Shown: piece by piece, positions 6,471 to 15,764 of the stretch
Layout of the letters: every line of letters starts with the position of its first letter
How positions within the stretch are numbered: position 1 is the first letter of the stretch
Assembly (NCBI GenBank): GCA_022712895.1
Contig: JAFLJS010000008.1
Coordinates: 1 to 64,000 of the forward strand
Source: Desulfocapsa sp.
GTDB taxonomy: Bacteria; Desulfobacterota; Desulfobulbia; Desulfobulbales; Desulfocapsaceae
Direction of reading: 5' to 3'
Length of the DNA: 64,000 nucleotides
The notes under the pieces: generated by a model
Told to the model about the DNA's origin: nothing
The model's database searches: none
What the model saw: the letters and a program-made list of their open reading frames with translations, nothing else
Translations under genes and position numbers: made by a program

Positions 6471-9140
6471 ATGAAATTAAATGTCTTCCGATTCCGCAGC
6501 ACCAGGACCGCTTTTATCCTTCTTATGGCACCTGTACTCATCGGTCTGACCCTGCTGCTTATTTTTATGGATACCTCTCACGACCATAAAGAATTCCAAC
6601 AACAGCTTCAATCAACGGCAAACCTTCTCACAAAAAGTTATCGTAACCTACTGGCAGACCCTCTCTGGAATGTGGACACTGAGCGTGCCCAGCAACTACT
6701 TGATACCATAGCAAATAACTGTCACGTAGCAGGGACGATTGTCTTTGATGACACTTTCTCTCATTTTGGCAGTAATGGAATTCTATCCGGACTTACACAC
6801 CAGGAAGTGCTGGTACTCACAGAGCTTATTGAAAAACAGCAATATACTTTAAAAGATCTTTTGCTAATACACACTAAAGACACCAACTCACTGACACTGC
6901 CCCATGGAAGTATATTTAGGACTACAGATATCTTTTTCACCACAGACGCTGGGGGGGGGGAAAAAGTAGGCTCCATGTTTATTGTCATGACAGCAAAAGA
7001 AAACATATCGAAATTCAATTCTAGATTGAAACATGATGTGTTTAATATTCTCATAATCACAGCTGGTCTCATCCTTACACTTTTGTTTGTCTACTCACGA
7101 ACGACATCTCTTCCTTTAAAACGATTACACGATGTTATTCTGGCCATTCAGAATGGGGATGAACACGTTGTTGTCAGGTGGGAGAGCAATGATGAGATTG
7201 GTCAAGCGATCAGGGCATTTAATGAGCTACAGACGCAACAATTAAAATTCAAAAGAGAACTAATCAAGAGCAAGGAGGAGTGGGAAAACACCTTTAACTC
7301 CATCACCGACATCGTTTCTCTACAAAACACCGACATGCAATTTGTCAAGGTCAACCAGGCTGGATGTATAAGCCTAGAGCTCCCCGCCGACGAGATCTTG
7401 GGAAAACATTGTTATGAAATTTTTCATGGCTCGGATAAGCCATGTACCGGCTGCCCAGTTCTTGTAACAAAAGAAACCTTTCAGCCATATAGTGCTGAAA
7501 TATACCACGAGAAACTGGATAAAACATTTCTTGTCTCAGCAGCTCCAGTAATCGACCAAGATGGTCAATTAACCCATATCACCCATGTGGGCAAAGATAT
7601 CTCCGACTACAAAGAATTAGAAAAAGAAAGGCTCCGACTGGCATCTGCGATTGACCAGGCATTTGAAACTGTAATGATTACCGACGTTGAAGGCTTCATC
7701 CAGTATGTCAATCCAGCCTTTGAGAAAACAACTGGTTACAGCTCCAAGGAAGCTATTGGTCTACACGCCCATTTCCTTAATAGTGGTGCTCAATCACCAT
7801 CTTTTTATGAAAAAATGTGGCATACAATCCGCATGGGAAATACATGGAGAGGACATTTTACCAACAAACACAAAGATGGTTCCCTACTTGAAGAAGAAGC
7901 CACTGTTTCTCCAGTGAAAGACAGTAATGGTAAAATCACAAACTTTATTGCTGTAAAACGTGATGTCAGCAGAGAGATCTCACTTGAGAAACAACTGCGC
8001 CAGGCGACTAAGATGGAGGCAATTGGCACCTTAGCCGGTGGTATTGCCCATGACTTCAACAACATCCTGGCTGCCATTCTTGGATATAGTGAGATGGCAC
8101 GAGCACAATTACCTGCTGATGACCCGATCGGCAAAGACCTGGATCAGGTCATCAAAGCGGGACACAGAGCAACAGATCTGGTAAAACAGATCCTTACTTT
8201 CAGTCGTCAAGGGGAAGAAGATCTAAAACCTCTAAAAGTTCAGATCATTCAAAAAGAGGTCCTCAAACTGCTGAGGTCATCATTACCAGCAACTATTCAG
8301 CTGAAAGAGTCCATTGACACAGGATGCGGTTCAATATTGGCTGATGCCACCCAGTTACATCAGGTATTGATGAACCTCTGCACCAATGCAAAACATGCTA
8401 TTGGCTCAGAACTGGGTACCATAGGTCTCTCATTATCCGAAGTAGAGATTTCAGCAACTAACACCATTGCTGGCTGTCCACAGTTAGTCCACGGTTTCTA
8501 CCTTGACCTTGAAATCAGCGATACAGGTTGCGGTATGGACAGCTTAACACAGTCTAAAATATTCGATCCGTTTTTCACCACCAAAGCAAAAGGACAGGGA
8601 ACCGGGCTGGGACTGTCCGTCGTTCATGGGATAATCAAACAGCACAAAGGGGAGATGACTGTCAGCAGTGAGCTTAACCAGGGAACTGTTTTTCATATAT
8701 ACCTGCCGGTAATTGATCACCAGGAGGTGCAAGCCGAGCAAGTTTTACCTGAAGCAATACCTGGGGGGAATGAGCAGCTACTTCTCGTTGACGATGAGCC
8801 AGTTATTGCCCATATGCTAGAGAGGACACTGCACTCACTGGGATACACTATAACCGTTTTCTCAAACCCTATTGTAGCGTTAAACAGCTATACATTAAAT
8901 CCTGACGCCTACGACCTGGTAATCACTGATATGACCATGCCGGAAATGACAGGAACAACACTTTCCCAAAGGTTACTGGCTCTCAGCCCCGATCTCCCCA
9001 TTATCCTGTGTACAGGGTTTAGTGAGGCTCTTGATGAGGCAAAGGCCAAGTCACTTGGTATTCGTGAATATGTTACGAAACCGGTTGATAAGCGTACTCT
9101 GGCAAAGGCAATCAGAAGGGCTTTGAGAGTAAGCAGTTAA
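6471..9140 (+). CDS. Hybrid sensor histidine kinase (HAMP-PAS-PAS-HisKA-HATPase-REC)
   Basis: 889 residues. One N-terminal membrane helix (about 13-33), a periplasmic region (about 35-190), a second helix (191-212), HAMP, and two PAS domains. The first PAS contains the cysteine cluster KHCYEIFHGSDKPCTGCP, seen in many deltaproteobacterial PAS domains. Then come HisKA with the phospho-acceptor His in GGIAHDFNN (about residue 526), an ATPase domain with DTGCGMD and GTGLGLS, and a C-terminal receiver (Asp in VITDMTMPEM, about 820). It probably senses through the binding protein encoded just upstream and relays to an unlinked regulator or Hpt protein. A G10 tract lies in the periplasmic coding region (see 6951-6960). 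Confidence 0.9.
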   Translation: MKLNVFRFRSTRTAFILLMAPVLIGLTLLLIFMDTSHDHKEFQQQLQSTANLLTKSYRNLLADPLWNVDTERAQQLLDTIANNCHVAGTIVFDDTFSHFGSNGILSGLTHQEVLVLTELIEKQQYTLKDLLLIHTKDTNSLTLPHGSIFRTTDIFFTTDAGGGEKVGSMFIVMTAKENISKFNSRLKHDVFNILIITAGLILTLLFVYSRTTSLPLKRLHDVILAIQNGDEHVVVRWESNDEIGQAIRAFNELQTQQLKFKRELIKSKEEWENTFNSITDIVSLQNTDMQFVKVNQAGCISLELPADEILGKHCYEIFHGSDKPCTGCPVLVTKETFQPYSAEIYHEKLDKTFLVSAAPVIDQDGQLTHITHVGKDISDYKELEKERLRLASAIDQAFETVMITDVEGFIQYVNPAFEKTTGYSSKEAIGLHAHFLNSGAQSPSFYEKMWHTIRMGNTWRGHFTNKHKDGSLLEEEATVSPVKDSNGKITNFIAVKRDVSREISLEKQLRQATKMEAIGTLAGGIAHDFNNILAAILGYSEMARAQLPADDPIGKDLDQVIKAGHRATDLVKQILTFSRQGEEDLKPLKVQIIQKEVLKLLRSSLPATIQLKESIDTGCGSILADATQLHQVLMNLCTNAKHAIGSELGTIGLSLSEVEISATNTIAGCPQLVHGFYLDLEISDTGCGMDSLTQSKIFDPFFTTKAKGQGTGLGLSVVHGIIKQHKGEMTVSSELNQGTVFHIYLPVIDHQEVQAEQVLPEAIPGGNEQLLLVDDEPVIAHMLERTLHSLGYTITVFSNPIVALNSYTLNPDAYDLVITDMTMPEMTGTTLSQRLLALSPDLPIILCTGFSEALDEAKAKSLGIREYVTKPVDKRTLAKAIRRALRVSS
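6951..6960 (+). repeat. G10 homopolymer inside the histidine kinase gene
   Basis: Ten consecutive G bases encode part of Ala-Gly-Gly-Gly-Glu (about residues 160-164) in the periplasmic sensor region. Gain or loss of a single G would shift the frame and truncate the kinase before its second membrane helix. Tracts of this length are the classic substrate for slipped-strand mispairing. A sequencing error in the tract is the main alternative, although the frame as given is intact. Confidence 0.9.
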
Positions 9141-9169
9141 AAACAGTTGTGTGATTACAATTGGCCTCT

Positions 9170-11905
9170 TTAAGCTCTGACTACTCTGTGCTTTTGGATG
9201 AAATCCTTGAACTCATCAACCGGCAAAGGCCTGGCAAGGTAATAACCTTGTACTTCATGACACCCTTGCTTTATAAGAAAATTCAGTTGTTCTTCTGTTT
9301 CAACTCCTTCGGCGACCACTTTCATTTTCAAATGGCGGGAGAGGGATATAATGGCCTCAACAACAGCCCTGTCGTTGGCATCTGTCGTGATGTCCATGAC
9401 AAACGTTCGGTCAATTTTTAGAATATCCAGGGGGAAACGTTTGAGATAATTCAATGATGAATAGCCAGTGCCGAAATCATCAATGGACAGCAAAATCCCA
9501 AGGTTTCGTAATTGCCACAGGGTTTCAATTGTTCTCTCAATATCTTGCATAATCGTGGTTTCAGTTATCTCTAATTCAAGCATTCCTGCATCAATACCCG
9601 TCTCCTGTATGGCATTTTTCACCATCTCAACCAGATTCTCGTCCTGAAACTGTCGTGCGGAGAGGTTCACAGAGACACGCAGGGAGTTGAGTCCCTCCTG
9701 TTGCCATTGTTTTGTCTGCTGGCATGCCTGATAAAGTACCCACTCTCCGAGAGGAATAATAATCCCGGTTTCCTCAGCCAGTGGAATAAAATCAGCAGGA
9801 TTGACCATGCCGTCATCGGGATGCTGCCAGCGCACCAGGGCCTCCATACCGCTTATTCTCCCCGTGGCAAGATCCATCTTGGGTTGATAGTAAAGCAAAA
9901 ACTCCTCTCTATCCAAGGCGTAACGTAACAGTGAGGTTAACTGCAAACGCTTAACAATGTGTTCCTGCATGGAAGCAGTAAAAAATTGAAAATCGTTTTT
10001 CCCGTTACCCTTGACGTGATACATGGCTGTGTCTGCATTTTTTAACAGAGTATCTGCATTGTCACCATCATCAGGAAACATGGTGATACCGATACTTGCT
10101 GAAACAAAAATTTCATCTCCCTGTATATCAAAGGGGGTTGCAAGTTCTTTCAAAATCTTGTTGGTAATAGTGGTTACATTATCTACAGTTTTACAATCTG
10201 GCAGGAGCACAACAAATTCGTCTCCCCCTAGACGAGACACTGTATCAGTCTCCCGCACACAATACAGAAGTCTCTCCGCCACCTGTATCAGGAGGATATC
10301 ACCACTCTTATGGCCAAGGCTATCATTTACTGCCTTAAAACCATCCAGATCGAGCAGGAGGAGTCCTAATGGCTGGTTGTTTCTCACAGCCCTGCTCAAC
10401 GCCTGTTTCAGCCTGTCATTCAGGAGACGACGATTGGGAAGATCCGTCAGCTGGTCGTACTGGGCGAGGTATTGCAGCTTTTCATGAGACTCTTTGGCCA
10501 CAGTAATATCCGAGAAAACAGAGACATAATTAGTGAGTTGACCATGCTCATTTTTAAGTCCGGTAATGGTCATCTGGGAAGGGTAAACATCACCATTTTT
10601 TCGACGATTCCAGATTTCACCATACCAATGCAATGTCCCGGTAAGTGACTTCCACATAGCCTGATAAAAGGCATCATCATGATGCTGTGATTTCCACATA
10701 CGCGGCTTCTGCCCAAGAATTTCTTTTTCGCTATAGCCAGTTATTTCACAAACTGATTTATTAACAGCGATAATGCGACTGTCGATATCAGTAACAACAA
10801 CACCTTCGGCAATATTTTCTAAGACATTGGCAGCCAGTTGCAGCTGCTTTAGATTCGTATACTCAAGTATTTTCCTTTTGCTGGCCTGCACAAAAGTGAT
10901 GGTCAAAAACATGATCAACACCAATAGGCTCAAGGAGTAAATAATCCTAAGCCCCTGTTGTTCATGCTTGAAAAATACCGATTTGCTTCTGACCGTTAGA
11001 AAAGCAACCATCTCATGGGTTACAGGGTGAAAAATTGGAATAGTAGTGAAAACCATATCGATGGTCTGATCATAAACCGACATGGCCATACCACTACGAG
11101 CATTAACAAGGATTGCGTCGGTTGTCTCTTGTTGCGGCTTGAGCTCTTTAATCTCTTTATGAGATACTTTTTTAAGGGCTGCTAGAACATTTTGATCATA
11201 AAGATACCCTTTATGGTGTGACCGTTTGTAGAGATTACTCTGGCCTCCTATGAGAGTTTGTTTATTGATATAGAAATTACTCAAGACAACATATTGCTTC
11301 ATCAGAGCAGAAGTCAGGATTTCCGGACCAAAGGAAATCTCCATGCTACCAAGGTGGGTTTGGTCGGCAGCAGTAATGGGGAAAACAAATCGGTAGCTGT
11401 GGTACGTTGTCCCCCCTTCAAAACCGGAGATTGCCCGATGCTCTCTATTCACATACTCAACTGTTTTCCGAATCCCTGTTAAATTGTCGCCAAACGTATC
11501 AGGTCGGTGAAGACGCAAGAATGATTCATTAGTCTGCTGATGGAAATGAAACTGTCTTAACTTGCCTTCCTGTTGTAATTTGTCAAAGCGTGGCTTTATT
11601 TTGGAAAATAATTCTTTCCTTAATTGTTTTTTTTGTTCTTCATCGGCAGTGAGTAACTTGCTGAATACATCACTGATATTAAACCGTTCAACCATTCCAG
11701 ACTGAATGTTCTGGGCGAACTGTGCGTATTGGTCGTAAATAGTATTGTAGGCGAGCTGGTATCTTTTGCTGATAAGTTGCAGATGTTGCTGTTGATTATA
11801 ATTTTTTCTACTGTCTAATAGAAAGAAAAAGATACTGACCAGAACGACAAAAGTAAGTACCAAGACGATTTGCAGGTTTGTGCTTTTTATTTTTATTACT
11901 TTCAT
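9170..11905 (-). CDS. Membrane GGDEF-EAL protein with Cache-like sensor and PAS domain
   Basis: 911 residues. TM helix at about 12-30; periplasmic Cache-like region at about 45-320, similar to that of the kinase at 43301-45871 in the pattern HRPDTFGDNL...R...NREHRAISGFE; second TM at about 325-345; PAS; GGDEF domain (motif RLGGDEF, intact); EAL domain. The EAL catalytic set looks complete: EALVRW, NLSARQF, ELEITET, IDDFGTGYSSL, LKIDRTF and AEGVE. Both cyclic-di-GMP synthesis and hydrolysis are therefore possible. It converges with the kinase gene at 6471-9140, with only 29 nt between the stops. Confidence 0.92.
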   Translation of the reverse strand: MKVIKIKSTNLQIVLVLTFVVLVSIFFFLLDSRKNYNQQQHLQLISKRYQLAYNTIYDQYAQFAQNIQSGMVERFNISDVFSKLLTADEEQKKQLRKELFSKIKPRFDKLQQEGKLRQFHFHQQTNESFLRLHRPDTFGDNLTGIRKTVEYVNREHRAISGFEGGTTYHSYRFVFPITAADQTHLGSMEISFGPEILTSALMKQYVVLSNFYINKQTLIGGQSNLYKRSHHKGYLYDQNVLAALKKVSHKEIKELKPQQETTDAILVNARSGMAMSVYDQTIDMVFTTIPIFHPVTHEMVAFLTVRSKSVFFKHEQQGLRIIYSLSLLVLIMFLTITFVQASKRKILEYTNLKQLQLAANVLENIAEGVVVTDIDSRIIAVNKSVCEITGYSEKEILGQKPRMWKSQHHDDAFYQAMWKSLTGTLHWYGEIWNRRKNGDVYPSQMTITGLKNEHGQLTNYVSVFSDITVAKESHEKLQYLAQYDQLTDLPNRRLLNDRLKQALSRAVRNNQPLGLLLLDLDGFKAVNDSLGHKSGDILLIQVAERLLYCVRETDTVSRLGGDEFVVLLPDCKTVDNVTTITNKILKELATPFDIQGDEIFVSASIGITMFPDDGDNADTLLKNADTAMYHVKGNGKNDFQFFTASMQEHIVKRLQLTSLLRYALDREEFLLYYQPKMDLATGRISGMEALVRWQHPDDGMVNPADFIPLAEETGIIIPLGEWVLYQACQQTKQWQQEGLNSLRVSVNLSARQFQDENLVEMVKNAIQETGIDAGMLELEITETTIMQDIERTIETLWQLRNLGILLSIDDFGTGYSSLNYLKRFPLDILKIDRTFVMDITTDANDRAVVEAIISLSRHLKMKVVAEGVETEEQLNFLIKQGCHEVQGYYLARPLPVDEFKDFIQKHRVVRA

Positions 11906-12157
11906 AACAGTTCTATTGGCTGTTTCTTGTACCCAGCAAACAGCAGACTATCTCTTCAATTATAGCCGCTAAGAGAGCACATTAGACTCATTATATGCTA
12001 CCGTGTGGCAAATAATCAAATAAGAGTTACCTGCCGAAAAGCTAACCTTCGATAACCAACCAAAAGTTAAGGATTATTCCTTGTTTTTTTTATCCTTTTG
12101 AAGCCGCTGTCTTTGGAAAGTGTCACTTAGTCTGTGATTGAATATCTTTCTAAGAAA

Positions 12158-12205
12158 GATACACTCGTAAAAACCCAGAATTTAGATGGTTAAGTAAAAA
12201 ACTTC
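12158..12205 (+). mobile_element. MITE-like element, fragment c (left end only)
   Basis: 48 bp closely matching the left end of copies a and e, from GATACACTCGTAAAAACCC to GTTAAGTAAAAAACTTC. The hairpin and right end are missing, so it is a truncated relic lying just beyond the 3' end of the AEC transporter gene. The remainder of the 11906-12239 interval has no convincing gene or signal. Confidence 0.8.
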
Positions 12206-12239
12206 GGTTAAGCTTTTCCCTGAATCTTTTCATAACAAG

Positions 12240-13172
12240 TTACATAGGACAAAAAAATCGTAAAAAGAACAAAAGCAACGTGTAACTGAACGCAGACAAA
12301 CCGGTGGCCAAAACGACAATTGTTCCTGCAAGTTCGCCATCTGCCCCCATTTTACTAGCCATAATATAGGTAGCGACAGCCGTTGGGGCACCTGCCATGA
12401 GCAGACCAATGGCAAAATCAAGACCTGTTACACCAAAAGCCACCATAAACCCGACGGTTAGCAGTGGCAGGAACAGCAGTTTCATTACTATTGCAAGCCC
12501 AGCCTTTCCCAAATCACCTTTTACATTCTTCAATGAAAAACTGTTCCCGATGGAGAGCAGTGCAAGAGGCAAGGTCATACCTGCTGCAATATTCAGCGTG
12601 CGATCCATTATAGTTGGCATTGGCAGTTGAAAAAAGCTCCAGAGCAACCCTGCCAGAGAGGCGAGGATCAGTGGATTTAATACTATTTGCTTTGCGATCT
12701 CTCTAAAATCAGTACGCTGTTGCTGCTGGGGGAGAACCAGTGCCAGAATAGCAAACAGATTCAGCACAGGTACCAGAAATCCCAACAAAATACCGGCCCT
12801 GGTCAATCCCTCATCGCCATAAGCATTATAGACAATGGCAAGACCAATATATGCCAGGTTGCCCCTGAATGCTCCCTGGCAAAAAGAACCATGCACAGGT
12901 GCTGGATACCTTCGCCAGCAACCATACAAATACGCCACCAGAAAACAGCTGGCCACTCCTGCACTGGTTGCCAGTACCAGCTTGAAATTAAAACTTGTGC
13001 TGAAATCTGCAGTCCCAATGCTATAAAAAAGCAGAATTGGCAAGCAAATATAAAAGATAAGCCCGTTGGTTTGCTGAAAAAAATGGTCATCAACCAGACC
13101 CGTACGGCGTATGGTATAGCCCAGCGCAATTATTAGAAAGACTGGCAGAACAATTTCAATTATACTCCACAT
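12240..13172 (-). CDS. AEC-family (auxin efflux carrier-like) permease
   Basis: 310 residues with about ten hydrophobic helices in two repeats: the N-terminal half begins IIEIVLPVFLIIALGYTIRR and the C-terminal half includes LNIAAGMTLPLALLSIGNSF and GAPTAVATYIMA, all typical of the AEC/membrane transport protein family. Bacterial members export or take up small organic anions such as malonate; the substrate here is unknown. It is divergent from the acyl-CoA synthetase fusion gene starting at 13260, leaving an 87-nt shared upstream region. Confidence 0.85.
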   Translation of the reverse strand: MWSIIEIVLPVFLIIALGYTIRRTGLVDDHFFQQTNGLIFYICLPILLFYSIGTADFSTSFNFKLVLATSAGVASCFLVAYLYGCWRRYPAPVHGSFCQGAFRGNLAYIGLAIVYNAYGDEGLTRAGILLGFLVPVLNLFAILALVLPQQQQRTDFREIAKQIVLNPLILASLAGLLWSFFQLPMPTIMDRTLNIAAGMTLPLALLSIGNSFSLKNVKGDLGKAGLAIVMKLLFLPLLTVGFMVAFGVTGLDFAIGLLMAGAPTAVATYIMASKMGADGELAGTIVVLATGLSAFSYTLLLFFLRFFCPM

Positions 13173-13259
13173 GAAATTGTATGTAACACGATCGTTTTAA
13201 AATACACGTGAAAAGTACCGGTTTTAATTGGTACAGAACGACTTAAGCAGAGAGCAACC

Positions 13260-15725
13260 ATGTTTTTACATAATTCAGACAAAACAGCCCTTAAACTGAA
13301 AGAGCAGGAAATCAGCTATCCAGAGCTGCACAGAAAAGTTAATTATTATGCTGGCCTGTTTTCAAAAGAGTGCCAACGGGTTCTTATCTTCTCCGAAAAC
13401 AGACTGGAATGGGTTTATGCTTGTTATGCCGGCTGGCATAACAACTGTACCGTTGTCCCTGTCGATTACCTATCAACAATTGAGGAACTCAGCCACATTG
13501 TAACAGACTCAGTTCCTGAGGTTTTTTTCTGTTCCAGAGAACGTGAACCGCTCCTGAGGAAAATGGTTGAAAGCCTTGACTACACACCTCAGATTCTTGT
13601 GTTTGAGGACATTGAAGAATCGGGCACTGCGCACGATGTCTCTTCTCAGCAGGACACCACTCACACCCCGGACATAAACAGTACATGTCTGATTATTTAC
13701 ACATCAGGAACCACCGGCACGCCCAAAGGGGTCATGCTCTCCTATGAAAATATTTTGGCTAATATTGACGCAGTCTCCCACGGAGTCGAAATCTATTCAC
13801 AAGACGAACGGGTCATGCTTCTCCTTCCCCTGCATCATATTTTCCCCTTGCTTGGTTCTATGATGGCCCCTCTGTACGTGGGTGCAACCGTGGTCATCTG
13901 CCCATCCCTGCAATCAGAAGATATTATCAATACTCTTCAGGAAAACAAGATCACTATTCTTATCGGTGTGCCGCGATTATACAAACTAATCAGCAAAGGC
14001 ATCATGGAAAAAATCAACCAGAAAGCCGTGGCCCGACTACTCTACAAATTTGCAGAAAAAGTGGGATCGCTAACACTTTCTCGAAAAATATTTGGCTCTG
14101 TCCATAAAAAATTCGGCGGTGAACTCAAATTTCTGGTGGCGGGTGGTGCTGCCCTGGACCCCGAAGTAGCGCAGATATTCACCACCTTGGGTTTTGATGT
14201 GCTGGAAGGTTTTGGTATGACTGAAGCGGCTCCCATGATCGCCTTTACTCGCCCGGGACAGGTGACCATTGGTTCTGCCGGTACCGCCATGAGTTGCACA
14301 ACCATCGAAATCCGGGACGGTGAGATTGTGGCATTCGGTAAAAACATCATGCAGGGCTATCTGAACAGGCCCGAAGAAACAGCAGAAGTGTTACGAGACG
14401 GCTGGCTCTACACCGGGGACCTTGGGCACCTCGATAAAAAAGGTAGAATCTTCATTACCGGCCGTAAAAAAGAAATAATCGTTCTGGCAAGTGGCAAAAA
14501 CATCAATCCAGTGCTAATTGAGCAGAAGCTTGAAAAGCTCAGTGAGTGTATCAATGAAGTGGGTGTCTTTGTCAAAGATGACGTGCTTCAGGCGGTTATC
14601 CGGCCAGATTTTGCCAGACTCCGAAGTCAGGGAATTCAAGACATTAACGACTTTTTTCGCTGGAAGATCATAGATGTCTACAATAAAACAGTCTCTTCAC
14701 CTAAGCGCCTGCGCACCTTTACACTGATTGCTGAAGAGCTGCCCAAAACCAGACTTTCCAAACTGCGCCGCTTTCAGCTACCTGAGCTGGTTGGTGCCAG
14801 AAAAAAACGAAAAAGTGACGCCAAGCAACCTGAGTTTGAAGAATATTTGATTATCAAAGGGTTTATTGAAAAGCAAACAGACCAGGACATCCTGCCTGAC
14901 GATCATCTCGAAATTGACATCGCCCTCGACTCACTAGACCAGATCAGCCTACTCTCTTTTCTCAAATCAACCTTTGGGGTGGAAATTAGCGAAGAAAAAC
15001 TAATGAACCACCAGACAGTTCGCCTGCTCAGTGAGTTTGTCCATAAGAAAAAAGAAAAAATTAGTATTGAACTGATCAACTGGAAAGAGATTTTACAGGA
15101 AAAGGTCGACCTCCGTTTACCCAAGACATGGATTACGGTCAATTTATTCAACAAAGCCAGTAAACTCTTCTTCCAACTCTACTTCCGTTTCAAGGGAGAC
15201 GGCCAGGCAAACCTGCCCGACACGTCCTGCATCATCGTCCCCAACCACCAGAGTTTTTATGATGGATTACTGGTGAGTTCTCTACTCAAAGGTAAGCTTG
15301 CCAAAAACACATACTTTTATGCCAAAGAAAAACATGTGGCCAATCCACTTCTTCGTTTCCTGGCAAACAGGAACAATATTATTGTAGTAAACATAAATTC
15401 AGGCTTACGGGAGTCTATACAAAAACTTGCGGAAGTATTGAAAAAAGGAAAGAATATTATGATCTTTCCGGAAGGTACGAGAAGTAAAGACGGAAGTGTC
15501 GGAGATTTCAAAAAACTCTTTGCCATTCTCAGTACAGAGCTTGGGGTTCCGGTGGTTCCGGTAACCATCAATGGTGCATATCAGGCACTGCCCACGGGAT
15601 CTTTTATTCCCAGACCTTTTTGCCCGATATCAGTCAGCTTCCAGCAACCGATATTTCCGGAAGGACACAGTTACGAATCCCTCACCAAACTGGTACACAA
15701 TCAGGTACAGGAGCAACTACGCTAG
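13260..15725 (+). CDS. Acyl-CoA/ACP synthetase - acyl carrier - acyltransferase fusion
   Basis: 821 residues. An AMP-binding domain (about 5-500) has the nucleotide motif TSGTTGTPKGV and GFGMTEAAP. An acyl-carrier-like domain (about 525-600) has the phosphopantetheine Ser in ALDSLDQ. A PlsC-type acyltransferase domain (about 620-820) has the HX4D box NHQSFYD and FPEGTRS. The fusion resembles Aas-type enzymes that activate free fatty acids and transfer them to lysophospholipid, but the order is reversed relative to E. coli Aas and a carrier domain is built in. A role in membrane lipid recycling is inferred. There is no LplT-like transporter domain. Confidence 0.88.
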   Translation: MFLHNSDKTALKLKEQEISYPELHRKVNYYAGLFSKECQRVLIFSENRLEWVYACYAGWHNNCTVVPVDYLSTIEELSHIVTDSVPEVFFCSREREPLLRKMVESLDYTPQILVFEDIEESGTAHDVSSQQDTTHTPDINSTCLIIYTSGTTGTPKGVMLSYENILANIDAVSHGVEIYSQDERVMLLLPLHHIFPLLGSMMAPLYVGATVVICPSLQSEDIINTLQENKITILIGVPRLYKLISKGIMEKINQKAVARLLYKFAEKVGSLTLSRKIFGSVHKKFGGELKFLVAGGAALDPEVAQIFTTLGFDVLEGFGMTEAAPMIAFTRPGQVTIGSAGTAMSCTTIEIRDGEIVAFGKNIMQGYLNRPEETAEVLRDGWLYTGDLGHLDKKGRIFITGRKKEIIVLASGKNINPVLIEQKLEKLSECINEVGVFVKDDVLQAVIRPDFARLRSQGIQDINDFFRWKIIDVYNKTVSSPKRLRTFTLIAEELPKTRLSKLRRFQLPELVGARKKRKSDAKQPEFEEYLIIKGFIEKQTDQDILPDDHLEIDIALDSLDQISLLSFLKSTFGVEISEEKLMNHQTVRLLSEFVHKKKEKISIELINWKEILQEKVDLRLPKTWITVNLFNKASKLFFQLYFRFKGDGQANLPDTSCIIVPNHQSFYDGLLVSSLLKGKLAKNTYFYAKEKHVANPLLRFLANRNNIIVVNINSGLRESIQKLAEVLKKGKNIMIFPEGTRSKDGSVGDFKKLFAILSTELGVPVVPVTINGAYQALPTGSFIPRPFCPISVSFQQPIFPEGHSYESLTKLVHNQVQEQLR

Positions 15726-15764
15726 CTAGTATGGAGGAATACAAAGAAATTGACGCCTGGATAC

